This document shows positions 33,431-46,233 of a stretch of DNA of 64,000 nt, one piece after another; the first letter of the stretch is position 1; each line of letters begins with the position of its first letter. Both the position numbers and the translations under genes were made by a program. The stretch is taken from contig KV748194.1 of assembly GCA_001692895.1 (NCBI GenBank), positions 2,042,746-2,106,745 of the forward strand. The letters are read 5' to 3'. Below the pieces are notes generated by a model. That model worked only from the letters and a program-made list of their open reading frames with translations. It was not told the DNA's origin and searched no databases. This DNA comes from Cenococcum geophilum 1.58 (taxonomy: Eukaryota; Ascomycota; Dothideomycetes; Gloniales; Gloniaceae).

Positions 33431-33542
33431 GGGCTTCATGAAATCGGCCTCTGCACCTCTACGCGGTGGAGCCCGGGAACCTAGCAGTACTATTAATATT
33501 CCGTTAGGATCGTGTTAATAGACTACCAGAGCAAACGCAGAG
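33431..33542 (+). ncRNA. HDV-like self-cleaving ribozyme, retroposon copy 1
   Basis: P1 pairs GGGCTTC (33431-33437) with GGAGCCC (33468-33474), with one G-U pair. P2 pairs CTCTGC (33449-33454) with GCAGAG (33537-33542), perfect. P3 pairs ACC with GGT across the loop TCTACGC (33458-33464). GG for P1.1 is at 33475-33476. P4 is a long arm, CTAGCAGT-A-CTATTAA (33481-33496) against TTAATAG-ACTACCAG (33515-33529); its two mismatches vanish if TpA is restored to TpG. J4/2 holds CAAA from 33532, matching CNRA. The order and lengths agree with the HDV double pseudoknot and parallel the fold at 7136-7220, with near-identical L3 loops. The predicted cut is just 5' of 33431, the insertion junction. Confidence 0.8.
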
Positions 33543-34438
33543 ACGTCCATACGGCTACACACCACTAGCGCTACAACGGGTGATCGCGAAGAAAGAAGTT
33601 TCTGTTAGGAGGGTAAGCCCTAACAAGGCTTCAGGAACACAACTAACTTATCTTTATATACGGTCGACCTGCTTAAATTACAGCATCTAAATCGGCGTCC
33701 TCCTTTTACATAGCATGGCACGCCATACTATACGACCCTATATAGTATATACGTACCCTTGCAGGCTAAAGCCCGCGATAAGCCTCTTTATCCACCTACC
33801 TTCCAAAAGCCTCTTATCTACTACCTTTTAAGGCCTCTTATTTACCCGCCTTTATTATTACCTAACAGCTTAGACTTACCGCACGCGGTATATATCCTCC
33901 TTTATATTATAAAGGACCTAGGTTAGGGCCCTAGGAGAAGACACCTAGCACGAATTACTATTCTATTATTTTGGTTTTAAAAAAAGGTTATATAGGACTA
34001 GATGTAAATGCATTATATAGGAGGGTAGTGGATTATACTAGAAGGTATAATAATAATATTGGATTATGCTGTAAGTAGGGAAGCTATAAGTAGTATACGT
34101 ATATACATACAGGGCGGAGTAGGGGAAGGGCAGGTATATAATTCCACATAGGTAATAATAGATAGGGAAAGTGGTTTAAAAGGTAGATAGGGTAAGATAG
34201 GTATTTAAGACACCTTCCTTAGGGGTCTCTAAGTAGTAACCTGACGGTGTTTTTCCCCCTATTAATATAGTACGAATACTATCTAGAAGTATTACCTCTT
34301 ACGTTTCCCTTGGGGGTTTTTTGTTTACCCAAAAAATGGGTTTTTCTTAGTGTATATATTAAGTTTTTACTATAGGAATTAGTCTGCGTGGACCCATTAG
34401 GGGGACCGAGTCGGACGGTAAATTAAATCTATTATTAT
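33431..34438 (+). mobile_element. 1-kb non-coding retroposon (SINE-like), copy 1
   Basis: A 14-bp duplication, taattaccctagcg, flanks it (33417-33430, 34439-34452), and the copia RNase H/RT sequence continues across. It starts at GGGC, the first base of an HDV-like ribozyme fold, and ends in an attattatt tail. Its last ~75-100 bp resemble the LINE 3' end (tagtctgcgtggaccca here, tagtccgcgtgggccca there). No open frame of note is present. About 1 kb is long for a tRNA-type SINE and no clear pol III box was identified. I infer mobilisation by the resident LINE. A second copy lies at 53431-54434. Confidence 0.85.
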
Positions 34439-37400
34439 TAATTACCCTAGCGTACTAGTTTTAGTCTATTTCTATAGCTATAAAGCCTTCCTTAAGGGGT
34501 TTTAGTTTATTAGTATCTATAAGAGTTATAACTAGTTTATACTCCTATATATTAAGTTCCCGTAGTACTTTTTTAATATACCCTTTTTAGTAAAGTTAAA
34601 GGGAGCGGGTTGGTTAGTCTCTGTGTATTAATATTCCTAGGTAATAGGTATAAGGGCCTAGGTTGGTTATCTGGAATTATTTACTAAGGGCGTCTTTAAT
34701 TTTTTATATTTCGCCCTTTTTAGGGCCTACTATTAGTAGGTTATCTACGTAGACTGCGAGGTAGATATAACCTTTTGCGAATATACTAAGATTAGATAAA
34801 AGGGGTAAGAAGCTTAAACCTTTTAGAAAGAGAGCAAGAGTATAATACTAGATTTATAGTAATTATTTAAGTCCGTAGAGTGCCTTATTTAGTTAGTAGA
34901 CTCTTTTTATCTTGTTTCTAGCCCTATTAGTTACTTAACATATATTTCTTCGTTAATTGCTCTATATAGGAAGGCTATCTTAATATCCATTTGTTTAATT
35001 TAAGGGTTAAAAGCTACGGTAATAGCAAAGATTACTTTATAGCTTATTAGTTTAACTACTAATGCGAATATCTTATTACAGTCTACGCCTTTTTATTATT
35101 TAAATCCGCGTATAACCCAGCGGGCTTTATACCGTAGTATTTTACTATTTAGTTCTCTTTTAAGTTTATAAACCTATTTCCCTCGTAAGACGCGTCTATT
35201 TAGAGGGGGGTCTACTAGAATCTATATAACATTATTAAGTAGGGACTTATATTTATCCTTTATGGCTATAAGCTATTATTTCCATAAGATATTAGCCCTA
35301 GCTTATAGCAGTATTTTTAGTTTAAAAGGTTCCGTTACAGTTTTTACTATTTTTAGAAGTGCTATAACAAAAATATACCTTCTTATTAAATTTTTAGAGT
35401 ATTAAACTTTAGTTACTCTTATTAATATTTATAGCTTAGGGTGGCTTTAAAGTGTCTTACTGGGTACTAAGTATATATTCTCTATTTCGGACGGTGGTTC
35501 CCTACTATTAGGGTTAGTGTTAATTTAGTTTAATAATTTACCCATTTATAGGTCTAATTTATTGTTTCTTTCTAGCGTTCTACTACTAGTAGTAGTTAAG
35601 GGGCTTACACCGCCCTCCCTTTTGGGTAATATCTCGCTAGTATTTTCCCCTTTAAAGGGTTTAGAAGGTTTAAGGTTCTATAGCTAAGCTAGTAACTTAT
35701 TATCTACTAGATTTCTATCTTCCCTATTAATAGGGTGTAAATCTTCTATATAAGGCACTCTTAGTTATTTAGAAGCCCTACTAGGACCTATAGGGTATTT
35801 AGCTGGTTACTTATTTAACTATTTTTATATCTCCCCTTTAGTACTTAGGGCGCCTAAATAGGGTCTTTTTTTATAAATATAATATTTGTAGAGTGGGTAA
35901 TTATACTATTTTCTATTAGGATATAATAGTTCTAACTTTCTTTAAAGCTAATAAGTTTGCATAGTATTGTTTTTATATTAATAAGTTTTCGCCGTTTCTT
36001 TTTAGGTTTTAGTACTAAGTAGTTATATCCTAGTACTTAGATAAAGGATAAGTCTGGCTTCTTACCATACTAGGCTTTATAAGGTGTTTTGCCAATATAA
36101 GTACTAGGGCTATAGTTACGGATTTTTATAATAGAGATAAGTATCTTTAGCTACTATTTCTTATATAGATTTGCGTTTAGCAGTATAGGGTAAATTTTAT
36201 CTATTAGGATTCTATTTAAGCATTTAGCGGCTCTATTTTATTAGTATTGCTCTATAGTTATAACTTTAATATTAATTCCTCTATCTACGTAGAAGATATA
36301 GAATTTATTTAAATGGTTTTTTTCTCTCTAGTTAAGTCTAACGTGTTAATAGCGGCGATTAGGTTAGAAGTATTTTTTTTATATAAAATGTTAAAAATAG
36401 CAGAAGAACTCGCTTCTCTTAGTAATAAAGTAGGCTTTAGCTATTTGCATATAGTTATTAAGAAACATAACCTAGTATTAGCTTTGATTATAGCCTATAA
36501 TAGGGAAAGAGCCAGTAATATTAGTATAGATAAATTTAAGTAGGTAAGTTCCTAGTTTAAACTTCCTTTTATATAGTTTTTCTTTTATTTATCCTTAGAC
36601 GTATAGGATATATATATATAGTTATCTAGAGGCGAGTTTATTCCAGTTAATATTATTTTAAATCTTTATATATTTTACTCCCTTAAGTAGCCTATTCTTT
36701 TATACCAGATTTTATACTATATAGTAGTAACTATATAGGCGGTTAGTCCTAGGGGTAGTTCTAACTATTAGATATTAAAAGTATATAGTTTATAGAGCAA
36801 GGATGCTTTAAATTTTGTTCCTCTTACAGTAATAGTTATATTATTATTATCGTTATTAAAACCTATTTTTACTTCCTTTGCCTATAGTTTTAATATAAAG
36901 ATTAAATTAATACCCCTATTTAGGATATAGAGAGTATTGTATAGGTATAGGTTTACGTTTTTATTAATAATAATATAGGATAGTTTTATAGTCCTAATTA
37001 CTTCTAGTATTACCCGCGCTTCTATAAAGCCCCTAAGTAGTTTACTAGCGTAGCTTTATAGTTTTATAAAGTCTTTTTTTTAGTAGCTAAAGTAATAGAA
37101 GCAGCTAAAGTTAAGAAAGAAGGTTTCTGTAAGGTTTATATCTATATTAGCTGCTATAAGGTAAATAGCTTTTATGCTATCTAATATAGAATAGCTTAGT
37201 CCTACTATTAGTTTAATTTCGTTTTCTTTTATAGATTTATTATTCTTGCCCTTAGGTTTCTTATTTTCCTTATTATAGGAGTTACTTTATCTCCTTTTTT
37301 TCCCGTACTTTTCCTTATAATACTTCTGTCTAAAGCCTAGGTGTAAGTACTAGCATTTATCTTTTATATAGTAAGGTTTATAGTAGTATTTGCAACCCTT

Positions 37401-37635
37401 TATTGTCTTTTAGGTATTTTAGGAGATTGCTAGTAAGGCAGTCTTATTATCTTCCCATCCCTTTATATTCTGTTCTTCCCTTTCTACTACTTATACCGCT
37501 TTATTAAACATTATAGCTACTTTTATAATCTTATTCTTTTTGTTTTATTTTAGTAAAAGGGAGTGTTTTTAGTAAAAGAAGGTTAAAAATATATCGTAGT
37601 CCGGGCCGAGTCCCGTTAGGAATTTACTAACTAGG

Positions 37636-38159
37636 TATTACGGCTCGTATCCCTTAACACGTTAGGGCACCCAGAGGAGAAGGCCCGTGCGCGAACACCA
37701 AAACTTGAACAACGCGTTTATCTAGGCGGTAGCGTCATTCAAGGACTTATTTTAGCCGCAGTATCTATAAAATACCGTTCTGCAAGAAGTACAACCGTTA
37801 GAGACTTTATATCGAGCGACTTAACTCCAAAGATAAGCTTATATATTATTTCGCTATGAAATCAGAAGCTTTGTATTCCTAAGCACAGGCATTAAATTCT
37901 ATTGATCTGATTGGTAGGCTCTTATCGATAACACGGGTGCCCAAGTTGACGTGTTAAGGGATAAATGCCTCTAAACCAAAGCTTGTAGAATGCTGTATTA
38001 CAAAGATACTAAGCTAAGGAGAAGGGAAAAAGGGGTCGCTAGGACTAATGTAAACAAATATATAGGGTAAGCCGCTAAGGCGCTAGCTCTGGGCAAGCTA
38101 ATTAAAGGGCGGCAGAATATGGCAGAATTTGGCAGGTAATATGCAATAGCGCCGTTATA
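37636..38159 (-). repeat. 3' LTR of the gypsy element, with a MITE inside
   Basis: Without the MITE 37650-37961 and its duplicated TA, 210 bp match the right LTR. The LTR contains the pair of motifs ggcagaatatggcagaattt, which also occur near 38440 and, inverted, near 5770. Confidence 0.85.
37650..37961. mobile_element. 312-bp GC-balanced MITE, family TCCCTT, copy 2
   Basis: The inverted ends are tcccttaacacgt and acgtgttaaggga, with further inverted match at gggcaccc/gggtgccc. TA flanks both sides (37648-37649, 37962-37963). The right arm shares gttatcgataag with the MITE at 31466-31596. It shows little sign of RIP though it sits in a RIP-mutated LTR, so it inserted late or is too short to be targeted. 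Confidence 0.8.
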
Positions 38160-41100
38160 TTACCCCCCTCTTTAAAAGAAAGCCTACCCTTAGGCTTAGT
38201 TAAAAATAGGGTAGTACTAGGCTTATAAATATAGGATTATAAAATATAAGATAAGGAGATAAAGGGGACGTAAGTATATCTGGACTAAGTATAAAAGGCG
38301 ATTATGGGTTAAGTAGAAGCATTAGGCTAGAAAAAGTAGCTACTAAAAGTCTTAGCATAGATCTAACTAATTAGACAACTTTAACTAGCGGTTAAAGTTC
38401 CTAGATATCTAAAATTTTACAGTACTAGTAGAAAACGGCAGAATATAGCAGAATTTGGCAGACAGCTATATTAGGGCTTTAGGGCGTTTTTATCCCTATA
38501 TTCTTCTAGTAATTTATTATCTTTATTATACTAGTATTCCATCTATTCGTCTAGGTACTTTAGGGGTCTAGGTATATTAGGGTATTAGTTATAAAACTTT
38601 TTAAGCTTCTAGGGGCAGCCTATAAAGTTCCACGTAGGGTACTAAGTTAGGTCTAGATTATAGCCCTTTTATCAGATACGGTATTTTAGTATTAACTTCC
38701 CATTTATCGTTACCGTTTACTTAAACTAGTAGGGGAAGCTCGTTCTTTTATCTAGGTAATAGGTTATTTACAGCTTTCTATAACTTATTTGGCAAGAAAA
38801 TAGGGTAAACCCTAATTAAATCTAGGAGCTTTACCTTGTATAAGTTGCCTATCTTCTTAAAAACCTTATACGGTCCTACTATTTAGTAGTCTAGCTTACG
38901 GCTAGGTCGTTTAGTCTTCTAATTCTTTATTATAACCTAGACTATATTACTAGGGGTAAAGTCGGGCTCTTGGCGGTGTTTATTTACCTACTATTTTATT
39001 AACCTTTAAGCTTTTTTTAGGTTCTTATAGGCTACTATCTAGGCTTCCTCTAAGCGTTTAGCGTACTGTTAGGCCTTAGCATAAGATAGCTTCTCTTATA
39101 CAGTTTAGGGTTCTTCTAGCCTTTTCTAGTTAAAGCTTATATGGGGTAAGTATCCCATTTCTAGCTAAATTGGGGCAAACCCTATAGAGTTATAGGGTAG
39201 GGTTGCTTCGGCATAGTCTATTAAGGGTAGTAGTTTAGACTAGTTGTCTTAGAAATAGTTAATGAAGGGCCTAAGCCTCTAGTCTAGATACTAGTTTATA
39301 ATCTCCGTCTGGCCGTCTATTTAGGGGTAGTAAGCCGTAAAAAGCTTTAGCTTAATGCTTAAGATCTAGGTAAACTTATTCCAGAAAGCCGATATAAACT
39401 ATAGCCTATAATTAGATATAATAGTATCTAGTAGTCTATAGATTTAGTAGACGTAGTAGATATATAGCTAGGCTACTTCTTTAGTATTAATATTCTTATA
39501 ACAGGAAATTAAGAACGGGCGTTTACTAAAGTAGTTAACTATAACTATAACTATATTATATCCGTTACGGTCCCTAGGTAGTTTATAAAAGTCTATAAAA
39601 ATATACTACTAAGGGCGCTCTAGTATTAGGAGTGGCTTAAATAGTCCTAGGGTCTTATCCTATGGGATTATAGCTCTTCTATAGCCTTTGCAGTTCTATA
39701 TATATTAATTAATATCCGCAACTATTCTCGGCTAATAGTAGTAGTAGTTAATAATTTTACGGGTCTTATTCTTACTAGGGTATGCTATAAAAACTTAGCA
39801 ATAAGCTTTACGGATTAGTTTAGTCCGTAAATTATTAATATTAGGGACTATAAGCCGCTCCTAGTATAAGAGCAACCCTTCCTCCGCTTTAAAATTAGGG
39901 TTTCCTTTTACGGCTTAATCGCGAAGGGCCTTTAGGGCGTTAGCCGTGCGGTTTATAGTTAGGAGGCAGTTAATTAGCCCTATTAGTTTATCTAAGGTCT
40001 CCTTTATTAATACTAGCTTGTTTAGCTAGAAGTCTAGCTTCTTAAGGATCTCTAGGTTAAGCTATTTAGGATAGAGAAGGGCGCGCGTCTAATATTGGGT
40101 CTTTAGCTTATCCTAGGGTCCTATATCTTATTCTCTTTAGGTTAAGGTATTAGCCTTAGAGTTTTACTTACCCAAATAATATATAATTATAAAGAAGAAT
40201 TAGAAGAGTATCTTAGCCTACTAGGCTTATTATTTAGTAAGATACTTTATAGTTATAAAGTACTTTAGGGCTTTATAGTCTATATATATCTTAATCTAGG
40301 AGTTTATACCTTTAAGCTCTACACGGTATTAGGAAAGTAATTAAATAATAACTAGTATTTCTTTATTATATACTTTATAGTTATACTTAGCTAAGTCTAT
40401 TATTTTTAAAAAGAAAGTAATAGGGTACTATTTACCGTCTAGATATAACTGTAATAGGATTCCCGTTATAACCCTATTAGAGATATCCGTTTCTAGCATT
40501 AATTTAAGGTTTAGGTTATAGTAATAAAGAATTAGGGAAGAGATAAGCTAATCCTTTATCTCTTTAAAGGCTTTTAAGTAGTTATTATTAAAGACAAAAG
40601 GCATATCCTTCCTAGTTAGTTATACAAGAGGTTTTACTATAATTCCGTAATTATAGATAAACTAGCGGTAGAAGTTACAAAATCTAAAAAAGGATTGGAT
40701 TTCTTTTACTATATAAGGGGGCTTCTAGTTACAGATTGCCTTTACCTTCTTAGGGTTAACCTTAATTCCTTCCATAGTTACGATAAACCTAAGGTATTTT
40801 ATACGTTTTACCCCAAACATATATTTCTTAATATTAACTTATAAGCCTATGTTTTGTAGTCTTTCTAGGACCTTTTTAATATAAACTTAATACTTAAGTT
40901 CGTCGTTTAAGTATATAAGAATATCGTCTAGGTAATTAAAAAGAACGTTATTTATGTACTTTTAGTACGTAGCTAGTCTATTTATTAGTCTAAAGGGAAG
41001 AACTTTATATTTATAGGAGCTATAACAGGGATAGAATATAGTTAAATCTTTAAATACGGGGTTTATTTTAATTTAGTAGAAAGCTTAACGGATATTAAGT

Positions 41101-43434
41101 TTAGTAAAGATCTTTACCTAGCTTAGACATATAAGGGTCTTATTAATTAAAGGAATAGGATATTAATCCTTTTAAGTAATAGCGTTTAGCTTTTAATAGT
41201 TAATGCAAAAGCAAAGGCCTCTATTAGGCTTTTTTATAAATAAGATAGGGGAAGTAAAAGGGGCTTAACTTAGCTTAATAAACCCTTTATCCAGGTTATT
41301 AATTAAGTACTACTTTATTACTTTTAGCTTATCCGTTAATTATTAGTAGATAGGGCTATAACCTAGTAAGTTATTGGCTTTTAATTAAATCTTATAATTA
41401 TATATCTGGTAAGGGGGTAATTTATCTAAAGCCGCCTTTAAGAATACATCCCTATAATTTATATAAATAGTAAAAAGGAGGCGTTTAACTAGTTTCTCAT
41501 TAGTTTCCTTAGCTGGCTCTTCCTCCCTATTATTAATAATTTAGTTAATCTTATATAGGCTTGTTATAAAGACCTTATTGTCCTTCTAGTATATATTAAA
41601 GTAGAACGCTATAGCGCTAATTGCGGCAATATCTATAGTAGGGGGGTTATATAATAATAGGGGTATATATAACTTTATAGACTTCTAGGGCACTAGCGTT
41701 ATTATTACTCCTTTTAATTCCTATTACATCTTTTAGAAGTTATCCCTTATATCCTATTAATGCGTTCTTTTCTATACTGGTTAGATCTACGCGATTTAGA
41801 CATTATCTATATTACTATCTGTCCCACTTCTATATATAAAATCCTCTTTAAATATAGCGCTTTAGGAAAGTATCTTTATCGGTATAGAGTTCTTTCCAGC
41901 TTCGCGGCGGGCGTCTTTTTAGGTAAAGGCTAAATTACGGGCTAGGACATCCTACTAGTAGGTAAAATTAGCCCTTATAGCTAGTATCTTATAGTTAGTT
42001 TAGATCTCCCTAATAAAGGAGGGTAACCTTAGTCTATTCTCTAGCTAGACAAACTGTCTTTATTATATATTTAACTAAATATTAAAATAGGACATCTATT
42101 TTCGTCTAAGGATTATATTATAGGACCCTAGGTCTAGGATATAAAAGGGGATACTATATTAGCGTTGTCCGTTAAGAGTAATATATAACTTTAAGATATA
42201 GGTAACGGGCTAACCAGCTTAGCTATTATAGCCTTTTATCTCAATAGGCTTCTCTAGTTAGATAGTTTCTGTATTTAGGAACTTAGTAACATTATTTATA
42301 TAGGTAGTATTTATAAAGGCAAAGCTATTTACTCTAGTGTTAATAAAGGCGGTTATATTAACTTTATATATATTTTAAAATACTATATATAGAACTATAA
42401 AATGCTTTCTACCTATTAACTAACTAAGATTAATCTCTTTAAGATTAATAGGGTACCTTAGGGGGGAGTTTTTCCCTAAGGTTCTTCTTTTCCTAACTTA
42501 TTAGATATCTCTTCTTCCTCTATTTCCTTAATATTGCCTATACCCTTTAGCTCCGGGCAAGATAAGGTAAAGTAACCCTCCTTATTATAGTCGTAGTATA
42601 TAGCCAAGGTAGGGTCGATTAAAGTATTATAGCGAATATTAGTTAATAGCGTGGTATATAGCTAGTTAGGTATTACTTACCGGTATATAGTTATAACCGC
42701 TTTTAGTATAAGAGCAGTTATAGCTTATCTTCCTACTCTAGCTCCTATAGGTATAGCTAGCGAGTTTTAATTACTATAGAGTTACTTCTACCAATTAGGA
42801 TAGGCTTTAATTCGCTTTAGTTTTAAGTCTAATAATAGGTAATAAGCTATAAGTCTATTATAAGTTAGCAGGTTATCTAAGGTTATAGTAATCTTCTTTT
42901 ATAGCCGAATTATTAGCTTATTATATAGGTCTAATTAGTAGTTCTTAAGGGGAACCTAGCCTTCTCCTATAAGGTATCGGAATTAAGTCTAAAATTTAGT
43001 AAAGGGTTAGTTTAGTTTTATTATTAGGCAATTATAGTTATACTAGGCGTCCTATACTTTATTTAGGTTAATATAAATAGCCGCTAGGTGCTATATTATC
43101 TTATTAACAGATATAAATTAGATAGGGGAGTCGTCCTTAAACTTAGCTTAAATGTGCCGTTAGGCGTCCCTAATGGTTCGACTAAAAAGGTAGAGTATTT
43201 TAGTTTCTTTAGAAAGGAAATAGTTATAGTTAACGCGGAGCTTTCCTTATACTTAAATCCTCTAATTCTTAAAGGTAGGGTCTATTCTATTAGATAGTAG
43301 TAGGGGGTTAGGGAGCTTAACGGACTTTAATTACTTTATTATTATATCCATACTCCCTAGTATATCGCATTTAATAGAGTAAATAGGTCGGCTAGGGCTT
43401 TAAAAAGGGAAAGCTAGGCTATTTTATAGGGCTA

Positions 43435-44203
43435 TAGTGGGGTGTTATAAGTGTCCGTGCCCAGACCACACCAAATGTGATATTTTTTGCTAAATTACTA
43501 TATAGCAACCACAAAAATTAATTCTAGAGCTTTAAAATAGTTATAAGGCCTATTACTATATAAAATCTAGCTATTATAACTTTTTTTAAAGTCTTATATT
43601 TTACAGTCCTTTATTAAAAGCCTTGATGTTTTACCAATTTTTTACTAAACTTACTATATTTAGCATATATTTTCTACTACTAGGGATTAAAAATATTTCT
43701 TAAAATTATAATATTTTATAGAGATTTGCTTTTACTAAGATTCTCTATATTTAAAATTTTGTTTAAAATATATATAAAATTATTGTAGGGTTATAAAGTC
43801 AAAAAAGTAGAAAAAAAATGAAATTCCTCATACAAAATAAAAAATTTTAACTTTATAACGTTATAATAAACTTTTATGCTTTTAAAATAATATTCTAAAT
43901 ATACTAAGTTACAATAAATATAAATCTTTATGCGATATTAAATTTTTTTCAAAAAAAAATTAATATCTAGTAGTAGAAAATATATATTAAATATTATAGA
44001 TCTTATTAGGGAACTAATAGGATTTTTAAAAGAGTTATAGGTTTTAAACCCAAAAAAGGCTATAATAGCTAGATTTAATATATAATATAAACTTCAGATA
44101 TTTTTTAAAGCTTTAAAATTATTTATATGGTTGTTATATATAATTTAATGGGGTGGGTTGTCTTGAAAATTCGCTTAGTACGGACACTTATGACACCAAA
44201 CTG
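43435..44203. mobile_element. 769-bp foldback element, Tc1/mariner-type ends
   Basis: The ends are yagtkkggtgtyataagtgtccgt in inverted orientation, flanked by TA (43433-43434, 44204-44205); CAGT next to TA is the Tc1/mariner pattern. The inverted match continues through most of each half (ctagctattata and tatattttctactacta occur in both arms), so the whole element is close to one long palindrome. It is extremely AT-rich and has no transposase. It is inserted in the gypsy gag region. Confidence 0.8.
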
Positions 44204-44637
44204 TATAAGGCTTTCTAAGATCTCTTATAGGGTCTCTTATATATTTCTCGCTTTAAGACAATTGGCTTCCTAACTGGCTGCAAAGGCGCGAATCTACTCG
44301 CGTACGTCTATAACGTTATTATTATCTTTAATTTCTAATCCTAATTAGATCTTAGGTTCCTCTTAAATAGAGATAGCTCTCTTAAATAAGCTTACTTTAG
44401 GTACTATCGTTAACTTCTTAAGGTTTATTAGTATTATATGCTTTAGTTTTAATTCCAGGGGTATAGGTCTAGTCTTATTTAGCTTATAAGGTAGGATATT
44501 ATCTAGGCCTTCCTAGGCAATATAAAGTTGTTTTAGTGTCTAAGTATAGCGCATTAATGCGTTATTGCAGATGAAGTTTCTTTAGGGTAGGATATTATTA
44601 AGGCCTTCCCAGGTAAGGTAAGGTGAGCTTAATATAA

Positions 44638-44849
44638 TATTACGGCTTATATAAATGCCTCTAAACTAAAGCTTATAGAATGCTGTATTACAAAGATATT
44701 AAGCTAAGGAGAAGGGAAAAAGGGGTCGCTAGGACCGATGTAAATAAATATATAAGGTAAGCCGCTAAGGCGTTAGCTCCAGGCGAGCTAATCGGGGGGC
44801 GGCAGAATATGGCAGAATTTGGTAGGTAACGTGCGATAGCGCCGTTATA
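44638..44849 (-). repeat. 5' LTR of the gypsy element
   Basis: This uninterrupted 212-bp copy has a tata in place of the single ta where the MITE inserted in the partner LTR. It is followed by the TSD ctagg. Confidence 0.88.
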
Positions 44850-46233
44850 CTAGGGAGATTTCATTAATTATATAGTTAGGGTTAAGCTCTATAATCTCTG
44901 TTTATGCTTCTTATAGCTTTTCTATATAGTTTATTACCCCTTTATAGGTATCTAGGGTAACTTCCTAGTAACGTCTTTTAAGGAATTAGTAGACTGCGCT
45001 TCCTATTAGACAAAACCAGTTTTATAGCTTAGTAAAGATCTTATCTACATTTTTAATTTCTTTAACTTCCCTTATAGCGTTATAACCGAGTCTACTTTAG
45101 ATAATACTATATAATTATTCCTGCTTATTAAGTTAGGTATTTAACTTAGTTTTATATACTATTTTTAATAGGGCCCCTTATTCTAGTCTTTTTGCGTTCC
45201 GTTTAAGTAGGTCCCTATATCTATTTATTAATAAGTAAAGGCGTATCTATTTAATAAACTTTATCTATTCTGTAGTAGATTTTAGTTTCTTTATTTTATC
45301 TAGTCCCTTAATCCCTTTTTTAGTTATAAAGCTTATTTTTCCCTTAACTATAGGTGTCTTTAGTAAGACTAGTAGAGAGTTCTTAGGCTTATTAGGAATA
45401 GGTTTAATTATTAAGGCTTAGGACGTTTAAGGGAGGCAGGTAAAAGTAAGACGTTTATATTATTAGGTTTAAAGTCTTTAGTAGTAGTAAAGCTTTAAGA
45501 TTCTAGCGTCTCTACTCCTTTAAGTTTAATAGATTTATATATAGTTTTAGAGGCTTAAAAGAGTTTTATTTATTTATTTTGGTTTTATAGGGTAGTTAAA
45601 GAGGGGTTTAGACTTTAAGGCCGAAGAGTTTAGTTAAGCTAGCTATAGAGAGGGTACTATTAGAGGTTAAGGAGCTATCTAAATTACTAGAGTAGTTAGG
45701 TATAGTACTAGGGTTAAAGTTATTATCTTTAAGGTCCTCTATAAAGATATTCTTAGTATTTTTTTAAAAATCTTTAAACGTGTAAGGGTAGAGGAAGATA
45801 TTAAGGAAGCGGTAAAACTGTGCTAGTTATAGAGGTTAAGGCCTTAGTTAGTATAGAATGGGTTTTTCGGGCCTTTAGTATAACCGTTAAGGTGTTAATT
45901 TCTTTATTACTATAGTGGATTTAATAAAGTATATAACTATTTTAAGTTTTAGATATACGGTTATCTTATAAAGTAAAAGGGCTAGTAAGGGTTATGTTTT
46001 AGAAATTTTTTAAAGGTTAGTTTTTAGCGTTTTGGCGCTCAGCTACCTTATAGAGTCTTTTTAGGCCCCTTTTTCTATGCCTTTTTATAGGTGTATATTT
46101 TAGAGATATATAGCGGAAACAGCTATAAGGCTGTAGAGTTTCTCTAAAATATATCTTTTAGTGGGTTATATAGTTAATTATTAGGTATAGTAAGACTTAG
46201 CTAATTTAATTTATATAACCCGGGCTTATAACC

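Larger units (their letters stand above)
37636..44849 (-). mobile_element. Ty3/gypsy retrotransposon with TSD ctagg
   Basis: LTRs lie at 37636-38159 (210 bp after removing an inserted MITE) and 44638-44849 (212 bp). Both begin tattacgg and end gccgttata. The TSD ctagg is exact (37631-37635, 44850-44854). The minus strand shows gag/protease (about 44.6-41.5 kb), RT with NYLDDILIYL near 40.92 kb, RNase H (about 40.3-40.1 kb) and integrase (about 39.6-38.9 kb). Integrase after RT is the gypsy order. A TIR element at 43435-44203 is inserted in gag. Net length is about 6.1 kb. Frames are full of TAG/TAA. It is inserted in the gag part of copia 2. Confidence 0.9.
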
